Positions 1-8,817 of a stretch of 64,000 bases of DNA are shown piece after piece. The number at the start of each line of letters is the position of its first letter. Within the stretch, counting starts at the first letter, position 1. Location: positions 5,642,001-5,706,000 of the forward strand of contig NZ_CP019082.1 in assembly GCF_001956985.1 (NCBI RefSeq), given 5' to 3'. The position numbers were made by a program, and so were the translations under genes. The notes beneath the pieces were generated by a model that worked only from the letters and a program-made list of their open reading frames with translations, did not search any database and was not told the origin of the DNA. This DNA is from Paludisphaera borealis (GTDB lineage Bacteria; Planctomycetota; Planctomycetia; Isosphaerales; Isosphaeraceae).

Positions 1-266
1 CTCTTCAAGCGACCATGACGGTCGGCCTCCTCGGCTTCCCTCCGGATCTCGCCCGGAATTGCTTCGGCACCGAAACTTCTGTCCTCGGAGGTCCGCAAGC
101 GATGCTCCTCACTCCGGTGTTTTGCTTCCAGCCACGCCTGGTTCTCGGCCTGCTCTCGGTAATGGAAGGCCCTCTGGAGCATCATCGCGGTCCACGTCGA
201 TACGGCGAAAGCGGCCACCGCGAACAATAGCCAACGCACGCTGATCTGCACGCGGGGTAGCTTCAT
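1..266 (-). CDS. Small single-helix membrane protein, truncated by the left edge
   Basis: The reading frame opens with ATG at 266 and is still open at base 1, so only the first 88 residues are seen. The N-terminus is short and basic (MKLPRVQISVRW), followed by a hydrophobic stretch at about residues 12-30, then a charged Glu/Arg/Lys-rich segment likely to be helical or coiled coil. This is the layout of the small one-helix proteins common in planctomycetes, which start with a similar basic patch and are annotated only as hypothetical. No catalytic motif is visible. The C-terminus is missing, so family assignment is not possible. Confidence 0.6.
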   Translation of the reverse strand, partial: MKLPRVQISVRWLLFAVAAFAVSTWTAMMLQRAFHYREQAENQAWLEAKHRSEEHRLRTSEDRSFGAEAIPGEIRREAEEADRHGRLK

Positions 267-344
267 CGCGCTATCTCACCTTGAGTGTGCCGGAGAAACG
301 ACGACGGATGCGACGTTCAGGATACGGAGAGAGTCGGGCTGGCG

Positions 345-2174
345 TCAGTAAATTCCGTGGAATGGGCCGCCGGGCGCGGCGAGGCGGTCGACGCGGGCTT
401 CGATCTCGGGGTCGTCGACGAGGGGGGGGGCGTGGTGCGGCTTGATCCGGGCGTCGATGACCAAGGGCCCGTTGCACCCCCAATGCTTGTCGTGAACGAA
501 CGTGTCGATCCCGTCGACGTCGGCGGCCGGGTTCGACCGGGTGAAGACGACCCAGAGGAAGTTCGACACGCTCCGCGCGGTGAATTCGCTGTCGTCGACG
601 ATCACGATCAGCGGGAACCGTCGGATCGGATCGTCGGGGCCGAAGAAGCCGGTGAATCCGTCGAGCCGGCGAGTTCCCTCGTCGTACTTCGGGCCGGAGA
701 CGGCGATCACGCCGGGCCGTACAAGCCTCGGCTCGCTGAAGCCGTCGGGGAGTCGCAATCCGGACGGCAGCTCGCGGGGAAGCTCCCTGCGCTTCGGCCC
801 GGCGGCGGCCATCACGACCTTCGACCCCTGGTTCAAGCCGTGGCCGGAATAATCGAGGGTGTCGATCGTCGTCCGGGTCTGGAAGTGAAGATCGGCGCTC
901 CAGTCGATGCGTTCCAGCAAGTGCTGGAGAAACGCGGGGATGTCGTGGACGTCCAGATCCGGGTCGTCCTCGCGGGCGACGATCAGCAAGTACTTCGCCA
1001 GCGAGAGCTGCCCCTGGCCGAGGATCGCGTTGGCGACGGTCAAGATTTCTTGCGGCCTCCGAACGGCCGCGTAGGGGACGTAGCGCTCACTGGCGATCGC
1101 CAGCAGCAGCGGGTGGACGCCGGCTGCGTCGACGGCGTGGATCGCGTGGACGCCCGGCAGCACGGTCGGGATGATCGGCCCGGTCAGGTCGTGGATCAGC
1201 TCGCCGAACGTCGTATCTTCCTGGGGAGGGCGGCCGACCGTTGTGAACGGCCAGATCGCCCCGGCGCGGTGGTAGACACGCTCGACGCGGAGCACGGGGA
1301 AGTCGTGGGCGAGGCTGTAATAGCCCAGGTGATCGCCGAACGGCCCCTCGGGCTTGCGGGCGTGCGGGTCGATCGTGCCGGCGATCACGAAATCGGCCTC
1401 GGCCGGCATCGGCAGGCAACCCTCGGGCGCGACCATCGCGACGCGGCGTCCGCCGAGCGCTCCGGCGAAGGCCAATTCCGGCATTCCCTCGGGCAACGGC
1501 ATGACGGCGGCGAGAGTCAGGGCGGGGGGGCCGCCGACGAACACGTTGACACGCAGCGGCTCGCCGCGCCGGATCGCCGCCGCGTGGTGGACGCCGATCC
1601 CCCGGTGGATCTGGTAATGAAGGCCGACCTCGCGGTTCGTCTCATAGGCGTTTCCCGAGAGCTGGACGCGGTACATCCCCAGGTTCGATCGTGCCAGGCC
1701 GGGGCGGTCGGGATCTTCGCTGTACACGAGGGGGAGCGTGATGAACGGACCGCCGTCGAGTGGCCATGACGTGAGGGCCGGGAGCTTGTCGATCGTCGTC
1801 TGATGGTCGAGGATCGGCCCGCGACGGACCACCTTGGGCAAGAGCGTCCAGAGCGTGCGCGGCAGGCGATAATAGCGCCAGGGGCGTCGGGCCGCGACGG
1901 ACGGATCGACCTTGAGATCGACGAGCCGGCGGACGTCATCGAGGGTGTCGCGAAACAGGAATCGGGCGCGTTCGATAGTCCCGAACAGGTTGCCGACCAT
2001 CGGAAACGGTGTCCCCTTGACCCTGCGGAAGAGGATCGCCGGCCCTCCCGCCTGGTAGACCCTGCGCTGGATCGCGGCGGCTTCGAGGTGCGGGTCGACC
2101 TCGTCGTCGACGGCGATGAGACGGCCGGTCTGTTCGAGATCACGGACGCACTGAGCAAGCGAGCGATAGCCCAT
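345..2174 (-). CDS. UbiD-family decarboxylase (long form, about 609 aa)
   Basis: UbiD-family enzymes use prenylated FMN to decarboxylate, reversibly, aromatic or alpha,beta-unsaturated acids; members act in ubiquinone (UbiD) and futalosine-route menaquinone synthesis. The protein carries the family hallmark EGPFGDHLGYYS near residue 276 and TVGRPPQED near residue 312, with the upstream NVFVGGPPAL region typical of the cofactor-binding domain. At about 609 residues it is longer than E. coli UbiD (about 500), the extra length being mostly at the N- and C-termini. The start MGYRSLAQCV at 2174 matches the usual N-terminus; the open frame continues upstream but that part is not UbiD-like and runs antisense to the threonine aldolase gene. 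It is divergent from ltaE with a gap of about 190 bases. The family is certain; a menaquinone role is an inference and the substrate is unknown. Confidence 0.9.
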   Translation of the reverse strand: MGYRSLAQCVRDLEQTGRLIAVDDEVDPHLEAAAIQRRVYQAGGPAILFRRVKGTPFPMVGNLFGTIERARFLFRDTLDDVRRLVDLKVDPSVAARRPWRYYRLPRTLWTLLPKVVRRGPILDHQTTIDKLPALTSWPLDGGPFITLPLVYSEDPDRPGLARSNLGMYRVQLSGNAYETNREVGLHYQIHRGIGVHHAAAIRRGEPLRVNVFVGGPPALTLAAVMPLPEGMPELAFAGALGGRRVAMVAPEGCLPMPAEADFVIAGTIDPHARKPEGPFGDHLGYYSLAHDFPVLRVERVYHRAGAIWPFTTVGRPPQEDTTFGELIHDLTGPIIPTVLPGVHAIHAVDAAGVHPLLLAIASERYVPYAAVRRPQEILTVANAILGQGQLSLAKYLLIVAREDDPDLDVHDIPAFLQHLLERIDWSADLHFQTRTTIDTLDYSGHGLNQGSKVVMAAAGPKRRELPRELPSGLRLPDGFSEPRLVRPGVIAVSGPKYDEGTRRLDGFTGFFGPDDPIRRFPLIVIVDDSEFTARSVSNFLWVVFTRSNPAADVDGIDTFVHDKHWGCNGPLVIDARIKPHHAPPLVDDPEIEARVDRLAAPGGPFHGIY

Positions 2175-2367
2175 CCGGGCGGGTCCTCGAAACGGTCGGG
2201 CAAGGGTTGGGTTGCGGTACGCCAGGATACGATCTCGAGGCCCGGTCGTCGATGCGACCGCGATTCCGGGTTGACCGCGTCGACTGCGTGGTTGGAGAAT
2301 CGAGGACGAACGAACGGGCCGAGGAATCGCCGCGAGCCGCTTTCGAAAACCTGACGGACACACCATC

Positions 2368-3435
2368 ATGAGCCGACCGCCGATTGATCTCAGGTCCGAT
2401 ACGGTGACCCGGCCGACGGCCGCCATGCTCAAGGCGATGACGGAGGCCGAACTCGGCGACGACGTGTTCGGCGACGATCCGACCGTCAAGGCGCTCGAAG
2501 TAAAGACGGCCGAGCTGCTGGGCAAGGAAGCCGCCGTGTATATGCCGTCGGGCACCATGGCCAACCAGATCGCCGTCGGCGTGCACACCCGGCCCGGCGA
2601 CGAGCTGGTCTGCGCGGGAACGTCGCACGTCTACCTGTGGGAAGCGGGCGGAATCGCGCGGCATTCCGGCGTGACGGCGCGGACCTTCGAGGGGGACTTC
2701 GGAATCCTCTCCCCGATCGAGATTGACGACGCCGTCCGTCCCGATGATCCGCATTACGTCCGGACGCGGCTGGTCTGGCTCGAGAACACGCACAATCGCG
2801 GCGGCGGCCGGATTCACCCGATCGAGAGCATAGCCGGCATCGCGCGATGGGCGCATGATCACCGCTTGGCCATGCACCTCGACGGCGCCCGGCTGATGAA
2901 CGCGGTGGTGGCCACGGGAATTCCAGCCAAGGAATGGGCGCGCTATTTCGACACGGTGTCGATCTGCTATTCCAAGGGGCTGGGCGCGCCGGTGGGGTCG
3001 GCTTTGACGGGGACGGTCGAAGCCATGCGCGAGGCCCGCAAGCTCCGCAAGCTGATGGGGGGCGGGATGCGCCAGGCGGGCGTGATCGCCGCCGCCGCGA
3101 CCTACGCTCTTGAGAACAACGTCGAGCGGCTGGCCGAAGACCACGCCAACGCGCAGATCCTGGCCTCGGCGTTCTCCGAGACGGATGGGCTGCGTCTCGA
3201 ATCGGGGCCGGTCGAGACCAACCTGGTCTGGGTCGACGTCGATTCGAGCCTGGGGACCGCGGCCGAGGTCGCCGCGTACCTGAAGTCGCACGGCGTGCTG
3301 GTCTCGGTCCTCGGCGCCCAGGTGATCCGGGCCTGCACGCATCTCGATGTCAGCCGCGAGGACGTCGAGTTCGCCGCCGGCGTGATCCGGCAGCTCGAAC
3401 CCGCCATGATCACGGCTCTGACGCTGGTTTATTGA
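2368..3435 (+). CDS. ltaE: Low-specificity L-threonine aldolase
   Basis: This PLP enzyme cleaves L-threonine and L-allo-threonine to glycine and acetaldehyde in the cytoplasm. The 355-residue protein has the family layout: the N-terminal IDLRSDTVTRPT segment, GDDVFGDDPTV, the MPSGTMANQ loop, LENTHNRGGG, the cofactor aspartate in HLDGARL, and the Schiff-base lysine in YSKGLGAPVGS at about residue 203. Length agrees with bacterial family members (about 340). The ATG at 2368 gives the exact expected N-terminus although its Shine-Dalgarno is weak. The gene converges with the VOC gene and the two stop codons abut with no spacer. Nothing is truncated or missing. Confidence 0.95.
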   Translation: MSRPPIDLRSDTVTRPTAAMLKAMTEAELGDDVFGDDPTVKALEVKTAELLGKEAAVYMPSGTMANQIAVGVHTRPGDELVCAGTSHVYLWEAGGIARHSGVTARTFEGDFGILSPIEIDDAVRPDDPHYVRTRLVWLENTHNRGGGRIHPIESIAGIARWAHDHRLAMHLDGARLMNAVVATGIPAKEWARYFDTVSICYSKGLGAPVGSALTGTVEAMREARKLRKLMGGGMRQAGVIAAAATYALENNVERLAEDHANAQILASAFSETDGLRLESGPVETNLVWVDVDSSLGTAAEVAAYLKSHGVLVSVLGAQVIRACTHLDVSREDVEFAAGVIRQLEPAMITALTLVY

Positions 3436-3849
3436 TCAGTAGATCGGCCAGAAGCCGGGGGTGATCAACTCGACGAGGTGATTGTCGGGGTCTCGGAAAT
3501 AGAGGCTCCGGCAGCCGCCCGGCCAGGTCACGACGCTCTCGACGGGAACGCCCTCCGCTTCGAGGCGTCGCCGCCACGGCTCGACGTCCTCGGCGGCGAT
3601 TGAGAACGCCAGATGGTTCCGGCCCGATCCGTCGTGGCCAGGGATGACCCCGCCGCCTGGCAGGCTGAACGGTTCGGAAGTGGCCCCCGCCTGGAACAGG
3701 AGCAGAACGTTCCGGCCCACGACGTCGAGGGCCACGAGCCGTTCGGAGTCCAGCAGCGTGCCGAACCCGAACAGCCGCCGGTAGAACTCGGCCGAACGGG
3801 GAACGTCGGCGACGTACAAGGCCGTCTCCAGGATGCCGCCGACGTTCAT
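3436..3849 (-). CDS. VOC-family (glyoxalase/dioxygenase fold) protein
   Basis: A 137-residue single-domain vicinal-oxygen-chelate protein. Features seen are the opening beta strand ILETALYVADVPRSAEFYRRLFG, here given only as its core LYVADVPRSAEFY, the central NHLAFSIAAEDVE strand with a metal-ligand histidine, and the closing FRDPDNHLVELITPG motif whose final glutamate is a usual metal ligand. Such proteins include glyoxalase I, fosfomycin/bleomycin resistance proteins and dioxygenases; the substrate cannot be read from sequence. I chose the ATG at 3849 because GGAG lies about 7 bases upstream; an in-frame ATG at 3855 is too close to it. The gene ends directly against the stop of ltaE. Confidence 0.85.
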   Translation of the reverse strand: MNVGGILETALYVADVPRSAEFYRRLFGFGTLLDSERLVALDVVGRNVLLLFQAGATSEPFSLPGGGVIPGHDGSGRNHLAFSIAAEDVEPWRRRLEAEGVPVESVVTWPGGCRSLYFRDPDNHLVELITPGFWPIY

Positions 3850-3873
3850 CGTCATTCTCCGATTGGCGTCAGG

Positions 3874-6114
3874 TCATTGCGGGTACGTCACGACCGCCGC
3901 CTGCGCGGGGACCTGAACCTGAACCGGGATCGCGCCTGGTTCGGCCGGCTGGGCCACGGGAATTTCAGGAGCCGCCATCGGTTCGGTCACCGGCTGGACC
4001 GGGTTCACCGGCGCGGGTGCCTCGTAGGCCTTCACGAGATTCAGCCGGACCCAGCCCGAGGGGTCGAGCGGCGAGATCGACTGGATGGCGAAGCCCCGGA
4101 GCTTCAGGTTGTCCAGGTTCGCGTTGAGCGGTTGGCTGCGCAGTTTGGCGGCCAGGGCGCTGATGACGAGCGCGCCGCTGAACCGGTTAAGCGTGGTCGG
4201 CTTCGTTTCGTCGTCCTTGATTGCCAGGACCATCGAGGTCGTCGCCGGGGTGAACTCCTCGACCCGGGCGCGGACGTAGTGCGACGTCGCGGACGCCGAC
4301 TCGATCTTGTAGGAAAACGCGGTCTCGGCCTGAGGAATCTTGATTCGCAACACCTTGGCATTGGCGCCGACGGCCGCGCCCGTCCGGGAAGTCGGATCGG
4401 GAGCCGGGACGTCGATCTCCAGGTCGTGGAGGATCGCCACGACGAAGCCGCGCGCGTCGGCGGCGAATTCCGGGGGCTGGGCCGGACGTCGAATCCGGAT
4501 CGCCTGGATCTTGGGGTTCTTGGCCTTTACGGCCTCGTCAACGGCCTTGAGGTAGGTCGGGAAGTCGACGTTGGTGGTGACCGTCGCCGCCTGAGCGGGG
4601 GGCGTCCCCGGGGGGACGTCGTGGGTGACGATCATCACGTTCTGGATCGACTGGACCGGCCCGCGCTGGTAGAGGCCGTCGACGGCGCTGGTGAGGACCG
4701 ACCCCAGATGGATGTCGGCGGTCAGACCGGCGGCCGGGACCGCGAGCTGAGCGGGCTGCGGCGCGTCGGCCCCGCGCTGCTTGTCACCGGCCCGCGACTG
4801 GAACAGGCCGCCCACGTAAACCGCGTCGGGACGCGACCGCAGTGACAGGCCACTGACCAGGAACTCCTGGACCGCGAGCGTGTTATTGCCGATCAAGAAC
4901 CGGTTGATGTCGGCGTTGCGCTGGGCGAGCTCGGCGGCGATCCGTTCTTCCGCTTCCTCTTGCGCTTCCACGGGGATTCGCTGCTGAAATTGGGGCAGGG
5001 CGTTTTGATACACCAGGTCGGTGATCTTGTTCTGGTTGAATCCGAGGAGGCCGCCGATCGCCCGGGGCAAGCCCTTGCCCGGCTGCGGGTTCGAGCAGAT
5101 CTGGGCGTTGACGTTGTGCGTGCTGGCCGGGGTGAGCGTCAGGCCCGAGGTCCGCAAGACGGCGTAGATCGTCTGCTCGGCCTGGTCGATGGTGGTCGCC
5201 GTGAACTGGTAGAGCTTGGCGACCCGCTGGCCTTGCTGGTCCGAGGCGATCTGGTTCTGGAAGTCGGTGATCGGCGTCGAGCTCTGGAGCTGCTGGCTGT
5301 TGTAGAACGCGATGCCGTCGTCGCTGGCGAGCAAGCCGAAACCCGTCTTGGGACCGGCCGTCACCTGCGACCAGTAGCCCTTGCGGTAGATCGGCCCCGA
5401 GGTCACGAGGTTCTGGTCGAAGATCGGCCCGACGATCGAGAGGTCGGCCGTGACGTCGAGGTTCGGCTGGTTGAACAGGTCGTTGATGGCGGTCTGAAGA
5501 TCGGCGGAAGGCTGCCATGGGCGTTCGGCGTTGCGCTGGTTGAGAGTGCCGAGCGCCTGGTGGATGTGATTGAGGCCGGCCTGCCGCTGAGCGACCGTCG
5601 TCGCGGCGTGGAACTGCCCCAGGGCCTGCCCCAGGTCGTTGTCGACGAAGTCGACCCACCGCTGGCGGTTCGCCTGGACCGAGGGATCGGTCGTGGGAGG
5701 CAAGCCGCGCACCGTGTCGTCGAGGCGGCGCTCGGCCCAGGCGAGCCGGACGCGCGGCCGCAGCCATGCGCGCAGCTCCTCGCGAACCGTCTGCGCTGGC
5801 TGCCAGGGAACGACGGCCATCGCCGCCGACATCTGGTACAGACGGTTCAGCGGCGTCAGCCGGTCGGCGGGCGTCGGGGCCTGCGAATACGCCTTCAGGT
5901 CGTCGAGGATCGCGGTGAAGAAAACGTTCCATCCCGGCGCGTTGGGATCTTGAGTCGCCCCCGGTCGCGCCCAACCCTGGCGGATCACTGAGATCGACTT
6001 CTCGATATTCGAATAATTCGAGGGTGCCGGCGCGGCCTGAGCCCCCTGCTCGCCGAATAATCCTGGACCGGCGATGACGCCCGCCAGAATTGTTGCGGTT
6101 ACGAGACGATGCAT
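3874..6114 (-). CDS. Large secreted protein of unknown function
   Basis: A 746-residue protein beginning MHRLVTATILAGVIAG, a clear signal peptide that probably ends near AQAAPAPS. Three short helical-looking segments rich in Gln, Trp and Arg follow (residues about 30-230), then a mixed alpha/beta middle region, a stretch with many QN-rich motifs, and a Pro/Val/Ala-rich C-terminal tail that suggests a flexible end. No membrane helix after the signal peptide and no catalytic motif were recognised. The start at 6114 has GGGGAG seven bases upstream; an in-frame ATG at 6162 has none. It is the upstream neighbour of the VOC gene on the same strand with a gap of only 24 bases, so they may be co-transcribed. 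I do not recognise the family; a planctomycete-specific exported protein is the most I can say. Confidence 0.7.
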   Translation of the reverse strand: MHRLVTATILAGVIAGPGLFGEQGAQAAPAPSNYSNIEKSISVIRQGWARPGATQDPNAPGWNVFFTAILDDLKAYSQAPTPADRLTPLNRLYQMSAAMAVVPWQPAQTVREELRAWLRPRVRLAWAERRLDDTVRGLPPTTDPSVQANRQRWVDFVDNDLGQALGQFHAATTVAQRQAGLNHIHQALGTLNQRNAERPWQPSADLQTAINDLFNQPNLDVTADLSIVGPIFDQNLVTSGPIYRKGYWSQVTAGPKTGFGLLASDDGIAFYNSQQLQSSTPITDFQNQIASDQQGQRVAKLYQFTATTIDQAEQTIYAVLRTSGLTLTPASTHNVNAQICSNPQPGKGLPRAIGGLLGFNQNKITDLVYQNALPQFQQRIPVEAQEEAEERIAAELAQRNADINRFLIGNNTLAVQEFLVSGLSLRSRPDAVYVGGLFQSRAGDKQRGADAPQPAQLAVPAAGLTADIHLGSVLTSAVDGLYQRGPVQSIQNVMIVTHDVPPGTPPAQAATVTTNVDFPTYLKAVDEAVKAKNPKIQAIRIRRPAQPPEFAADARGFVVAILHDLEIDVPAPDPTSRTGAAVGANAKVLRIKIPQAETAFSYKIESASATSHYVRARVEEFTPATTSMVLAIKDDETKPTTLNRFSGALVISALAAKLRSQPLNANLDNLKLRGFAIQSISPLDPSGWVRLNLVKAYEAPAPVNPVQPVTEPMAAPEIPVAQPAEPGAIPVQVQVPAQAAVVTYPQ

Positions 6115-6558
6115 TCGTTCACTCCCCGGTTGATTGGCGCCCGACCTCGACGTTCTATTCATCGCTTTATCGCTCGGGCGCTGGTCTCAGTTGATGGAAT
6201 TCTCGATAGGCGTCGCCGACTTGAGCCCAACTTGACCGTTTCACCGGATAGTCAGGCGGTTCGCATGACCGTTCTGTAAGATACACACTTTGTGGCGAAT
6301 GCGTAAACAGGCGGGGCTCGTTCGACGATGCTCAAGAGGCCGATCCCAGCGACGGCCGGCGACGCGCGTCGAAACGCCGGGCCGGTAGGGTGAGACAGGA
6401 CGAACCTGGTCGTGATACAATCCGAACGCCGACCCGCAATTGCGACAAAACCATACGACGCCTGCGGCATTCCGGAGGGGTCGGCGCTGGAATCGATCGC
6501 GACATCATCCATCAAGTCTTTGGTTGCCGGGGATGAGCAGGCGTCCCGAGGGCTTGTC
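6115..6558. other. Divergent promoter region, no gene seen
   Basis: This 444-base gap separates two divergent genes for exported proteins. Open frames cross it on both strands but they are N-terminal extensions of the flanking genes, without signal peptides or ribosome sites. No tRNA, terminator hairpin or repeat family seen elsewhere in the window is present. I expect the two promoters to lie here but could not identify convincing -35/-10 pairs. Confidence 0.4.
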
Positions 6559-8652
6559 ATGCGTTGGACGACTCGCTTGGGTCTGGCGTCGCGCGACGCT
6601 GGACGGATCGGCGCTTGGGGATTCGCGGTGATGCTGGCCGCGGTCGCCGGCTGCGGCTCTCCCGACGCCTCGGGAGAGCCCGGCAACACAAAAGGCGCAC
6701 AGTCACCGGTCGCGGCGGCCGACGCCAAGTCGTCCCCGCTCGGTTCGTTAGCCACTAGCAAACCGCGGACCAAGGCCGTCTCGTCGATCGAGGGGGACCG
6801 GATGTCGGTCCTGACGACCTCGGTCACGCTGACGAAACAGACCGAGCCCAGCCCGTTCCGATTCGCGGAAGTCGCGCGCGAATGGGGCGTCGATTTCACC
6901 CACTTCTCGGGCACGCAGCACGAGAAGCACTTTCCGACGGCCAACGGCTCGGGCGTCGCGGTCTTCGACTACGACGGCGACGGCCTGCTCGACATCTATT
7001 TCGCGTCGGCGACCTTGCTCCCTTTGGGGACGGGTGAGAAGGGGCCCAACCGGCTCTACAAGAACCTCGGCGGCGGACGCTTCGAGGACGCCACCGAGCG
7101 GTCGGGCCTGGGCTTTCGCGGCTACTGCCACGGGATCATCGTCGGCGACATCGACAACGACGGCGACCGCGACGTCTTCCTGTGCAACTACGATCACAAC
7201 AAGCTCTATCTCAACAACGGCGACGGCACCTTCAAAGATATCAGCAAGTCGGCCGGGATCGACGTCTACGGCTGGTCGTCCGGCGGCGCGATGCTCGACT
7301 ACGACAACGACGGCTTCCTCGACATCTACGTCGCCAACTACGGCATCTGGAAGTATCCCGAGGACCACCACAACGTCGGTGACGCCGCGAAGCAGATCTG
7401 GCTCTACTCGTCGCCTCGCACGATCAAGACGACCAAGCATTTCTTCTATCACAACAATGGAAACGGCACGTTCACCGACGTCTACGACCACGTCATCACG
7501 GTCGAAAAAGAGGAAGTGACCGGTCAGAAGGAAGTGGTCGACCCCAAGACCGGCTCGAAGACGATGGTCGACGTCGTGGTCAAGAAGCGCGTGCCCAACC
7601 CCCGGGCCGACGCGCACGGCTTCGGCGTGGTCGCGGCCGACCTCAACGACGACGGCCTGATCGACCTCTACGTGGCCAACGACATGACCCCGAACTACCT
7701 GTTCCTCAACCGCGGCGACGGCACGTTCGACGACGTCTCGGAAGCTTCGGGGGCGGCGTACGACTACAACGGCACGGCCCAGTCGGGCATGGGGGTCGAC
7801 GCCGAGGACGTCGACGGCGACGGCCTGCCCGAGCTGTACGTCACCAACTTCGCCAACGAATACAACACCCTCTACCAGAACTTCGGCAAGGGGGTCTTCT
7901 TCGACAACACGGCCTTTTTCGGGATGGCGTCGGATACGATGCCGTTCGTCGGCTGGGGCACGGGGCTGTTCGACTTCGACAAGGACGGCTGGCCCGACGC
8001 CTTCGTGACCAACGGCCACGTCGACGACAACCGCAAACTGCTCAACCAGCCCGTCGAGTACGAGGAGATTCCGCTTCTCTTCCGCAACCTTGAAGGCAAG
8101 CGGTTCCGGCTCTCGACCCGCGACGTCGGTCCGTACTTCGACCAGAAGCACGTCGGCCGAGGCGCGGCGTTCGGCGACCTCGACAACGACGGCGACGTCG
8201 ATATCGTGATCAACGAGAAGGACCGCCACGCCGCCGTCCTCCGCAACGACACGCCGACGAAGAACCACTGGGTGCGCCTCGCCCTCCAGGGGACCAAGAG
8301 CAACCGAGACGCCGTGGGGACCCTGGTCATGGTCGACAACGGCAAGCGGATCATCTGTCGGCAGGTCAAGGGGGGCGTGAGCCTCGAATCGGCCAACGAC
8401 CCCCGGCTCCTGATCGGCGTCGGTGCCAACCCGATCAAGAAGATGACGATCGTCTGGCCGTCGGGGATCGTCACCGAGCTGGCCGACGTCGCGCTCGACC
8501 AGGAGCACAAGGTCGTCGAGCCCAAGGACCAGAAGCCGAGCTGGCCGTACGGCGAGCCGCGAGTCCGCAAGCTCATCCCCCCCGTGAGCATCCCGGCTTC
8601 GAAAGCGAAGACCGCGGAGAAGCCGGCCGAGAAGTCGCCCGCCTCGAAGTAA
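6559..8652 (+). CDS. FG-GAP/VCBS-repeat lipoprotein with C-terminal ASPIC/UnbV domain (CRTAC1-like)
   Basis: A 697-residue exported protein. The ATG at 6559 is followed by a hydrophobic segment ending in the lipobox AVAGC, so it is probably a lipid-anchored periplasmic or surface protein. At least six FG-GAP-type blades carry calcium-loop motifs such as DYDGDGLLDIY, DIDNDGDRDVF, DLNDDGLIDLY, DVDGDGLPELY, DFDKDGWPDAF and DLDNDGDVDIV, giving a beta-propeller. The last 110 residues (NHWVRLALQGTKSNRDAVG through WPSG) match the ASPIC/UnbV domain found after such propellers in CRTAC1-like proteins. An unusual lysine/valine-rich insert of about 35 residues lies between blades near residue 315. Such proteins are abundant in planctomycetes; a ligand is not known. 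The first in-frame ATG at 6412 would bury the signal peptide. Confidence 0.88.
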   Translation: MRWTTRLGLASRDAGRIGAWGFAVMLAAVAGCGSPDASGEPGNTKGAQSPVAAADAKSSPLGSLATSKPRTKAVSSIEGDRMSVLTTSVTLTKQTEPSPFRFAEVAREWGVDFTHFSGTQHEKHFPTANGSGVAVFDYDGDGLLDIYFASATLLPLGTGEKGPNRLYKNLGGGRFEDATERSGLGFRGYCHGIIVGDIDNDGDRDVFLCNYDHNKLYLNNGDGTFKDISKSAGIDVYGWSSGGAMLDYDNDGFLDIYVANYGIWKYPEDHHNVGDAAKQIWLYSSPRTIKTTKHFFYHNNGNGTFTDVYDHVITVEKEEVTGQKEVVDPKTGSKTMVDVVVKKRVPNPRADAHGFGVVAADLNDDGLIDLYVANDMTPNYLFLNRGDGTFDDVSEASGAAYDYNGTAQSGMGVDAEDVDGDGLPELYVTNFANEYNTLYQNFGKGVFFDNTAFFGMASDTMPFVGWGTGLFDFDKDGWPDAFVTNGHVDDNRKLLNQPVEYEEIPLLFRNLEGKRFRLSTRDVGPYFDQKHVGRGAAFGDLDNDGDVDIVINEKDRHAAVLRNDTPTKNHWVRLALQGTKSNRDAVGTLVMVDNGKRIICRQVKGGVSLESANDPRLLIGVGANPIKKMTIVWPSGIVTELADVALDQEHKVVEPKDQKPSWPYGEPRVRKLIPPVSIPASKAKTAEKPAEKSPASK

Positions 8653-8817
8653 GACGGCCTCAATATTCGATCCGTCGGGCCGAATAAAAAGCAGCCGTCC
8701 CAACGCCTTCTGGTCCAAGGGCGCGAAGTCGGAGGCGCACCTCGCGTCGTCGACTTCCGCGCCCCCGTTGCGCGCCGAGACGTCGCTTCGATCACGAACC
8801 CGTCAAGGAGTCCCGCG

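Noticed and set aside
285-1769. Long plus-strand open frame opposite the UbiD gene
   Set aside because: Arg/Gly/Val-rich product with no family features; it is the antisense shadow of a clear UbiD protein. The same holds for long frames opposite the M13, argD/argF, YTV and SSS genes.
6252-6944. Minus-strand 230-residue open frame across the divergent gap
   Set aside because: No ribosome site, no domain, and it overlaps the lipoprotein signal region antisense.
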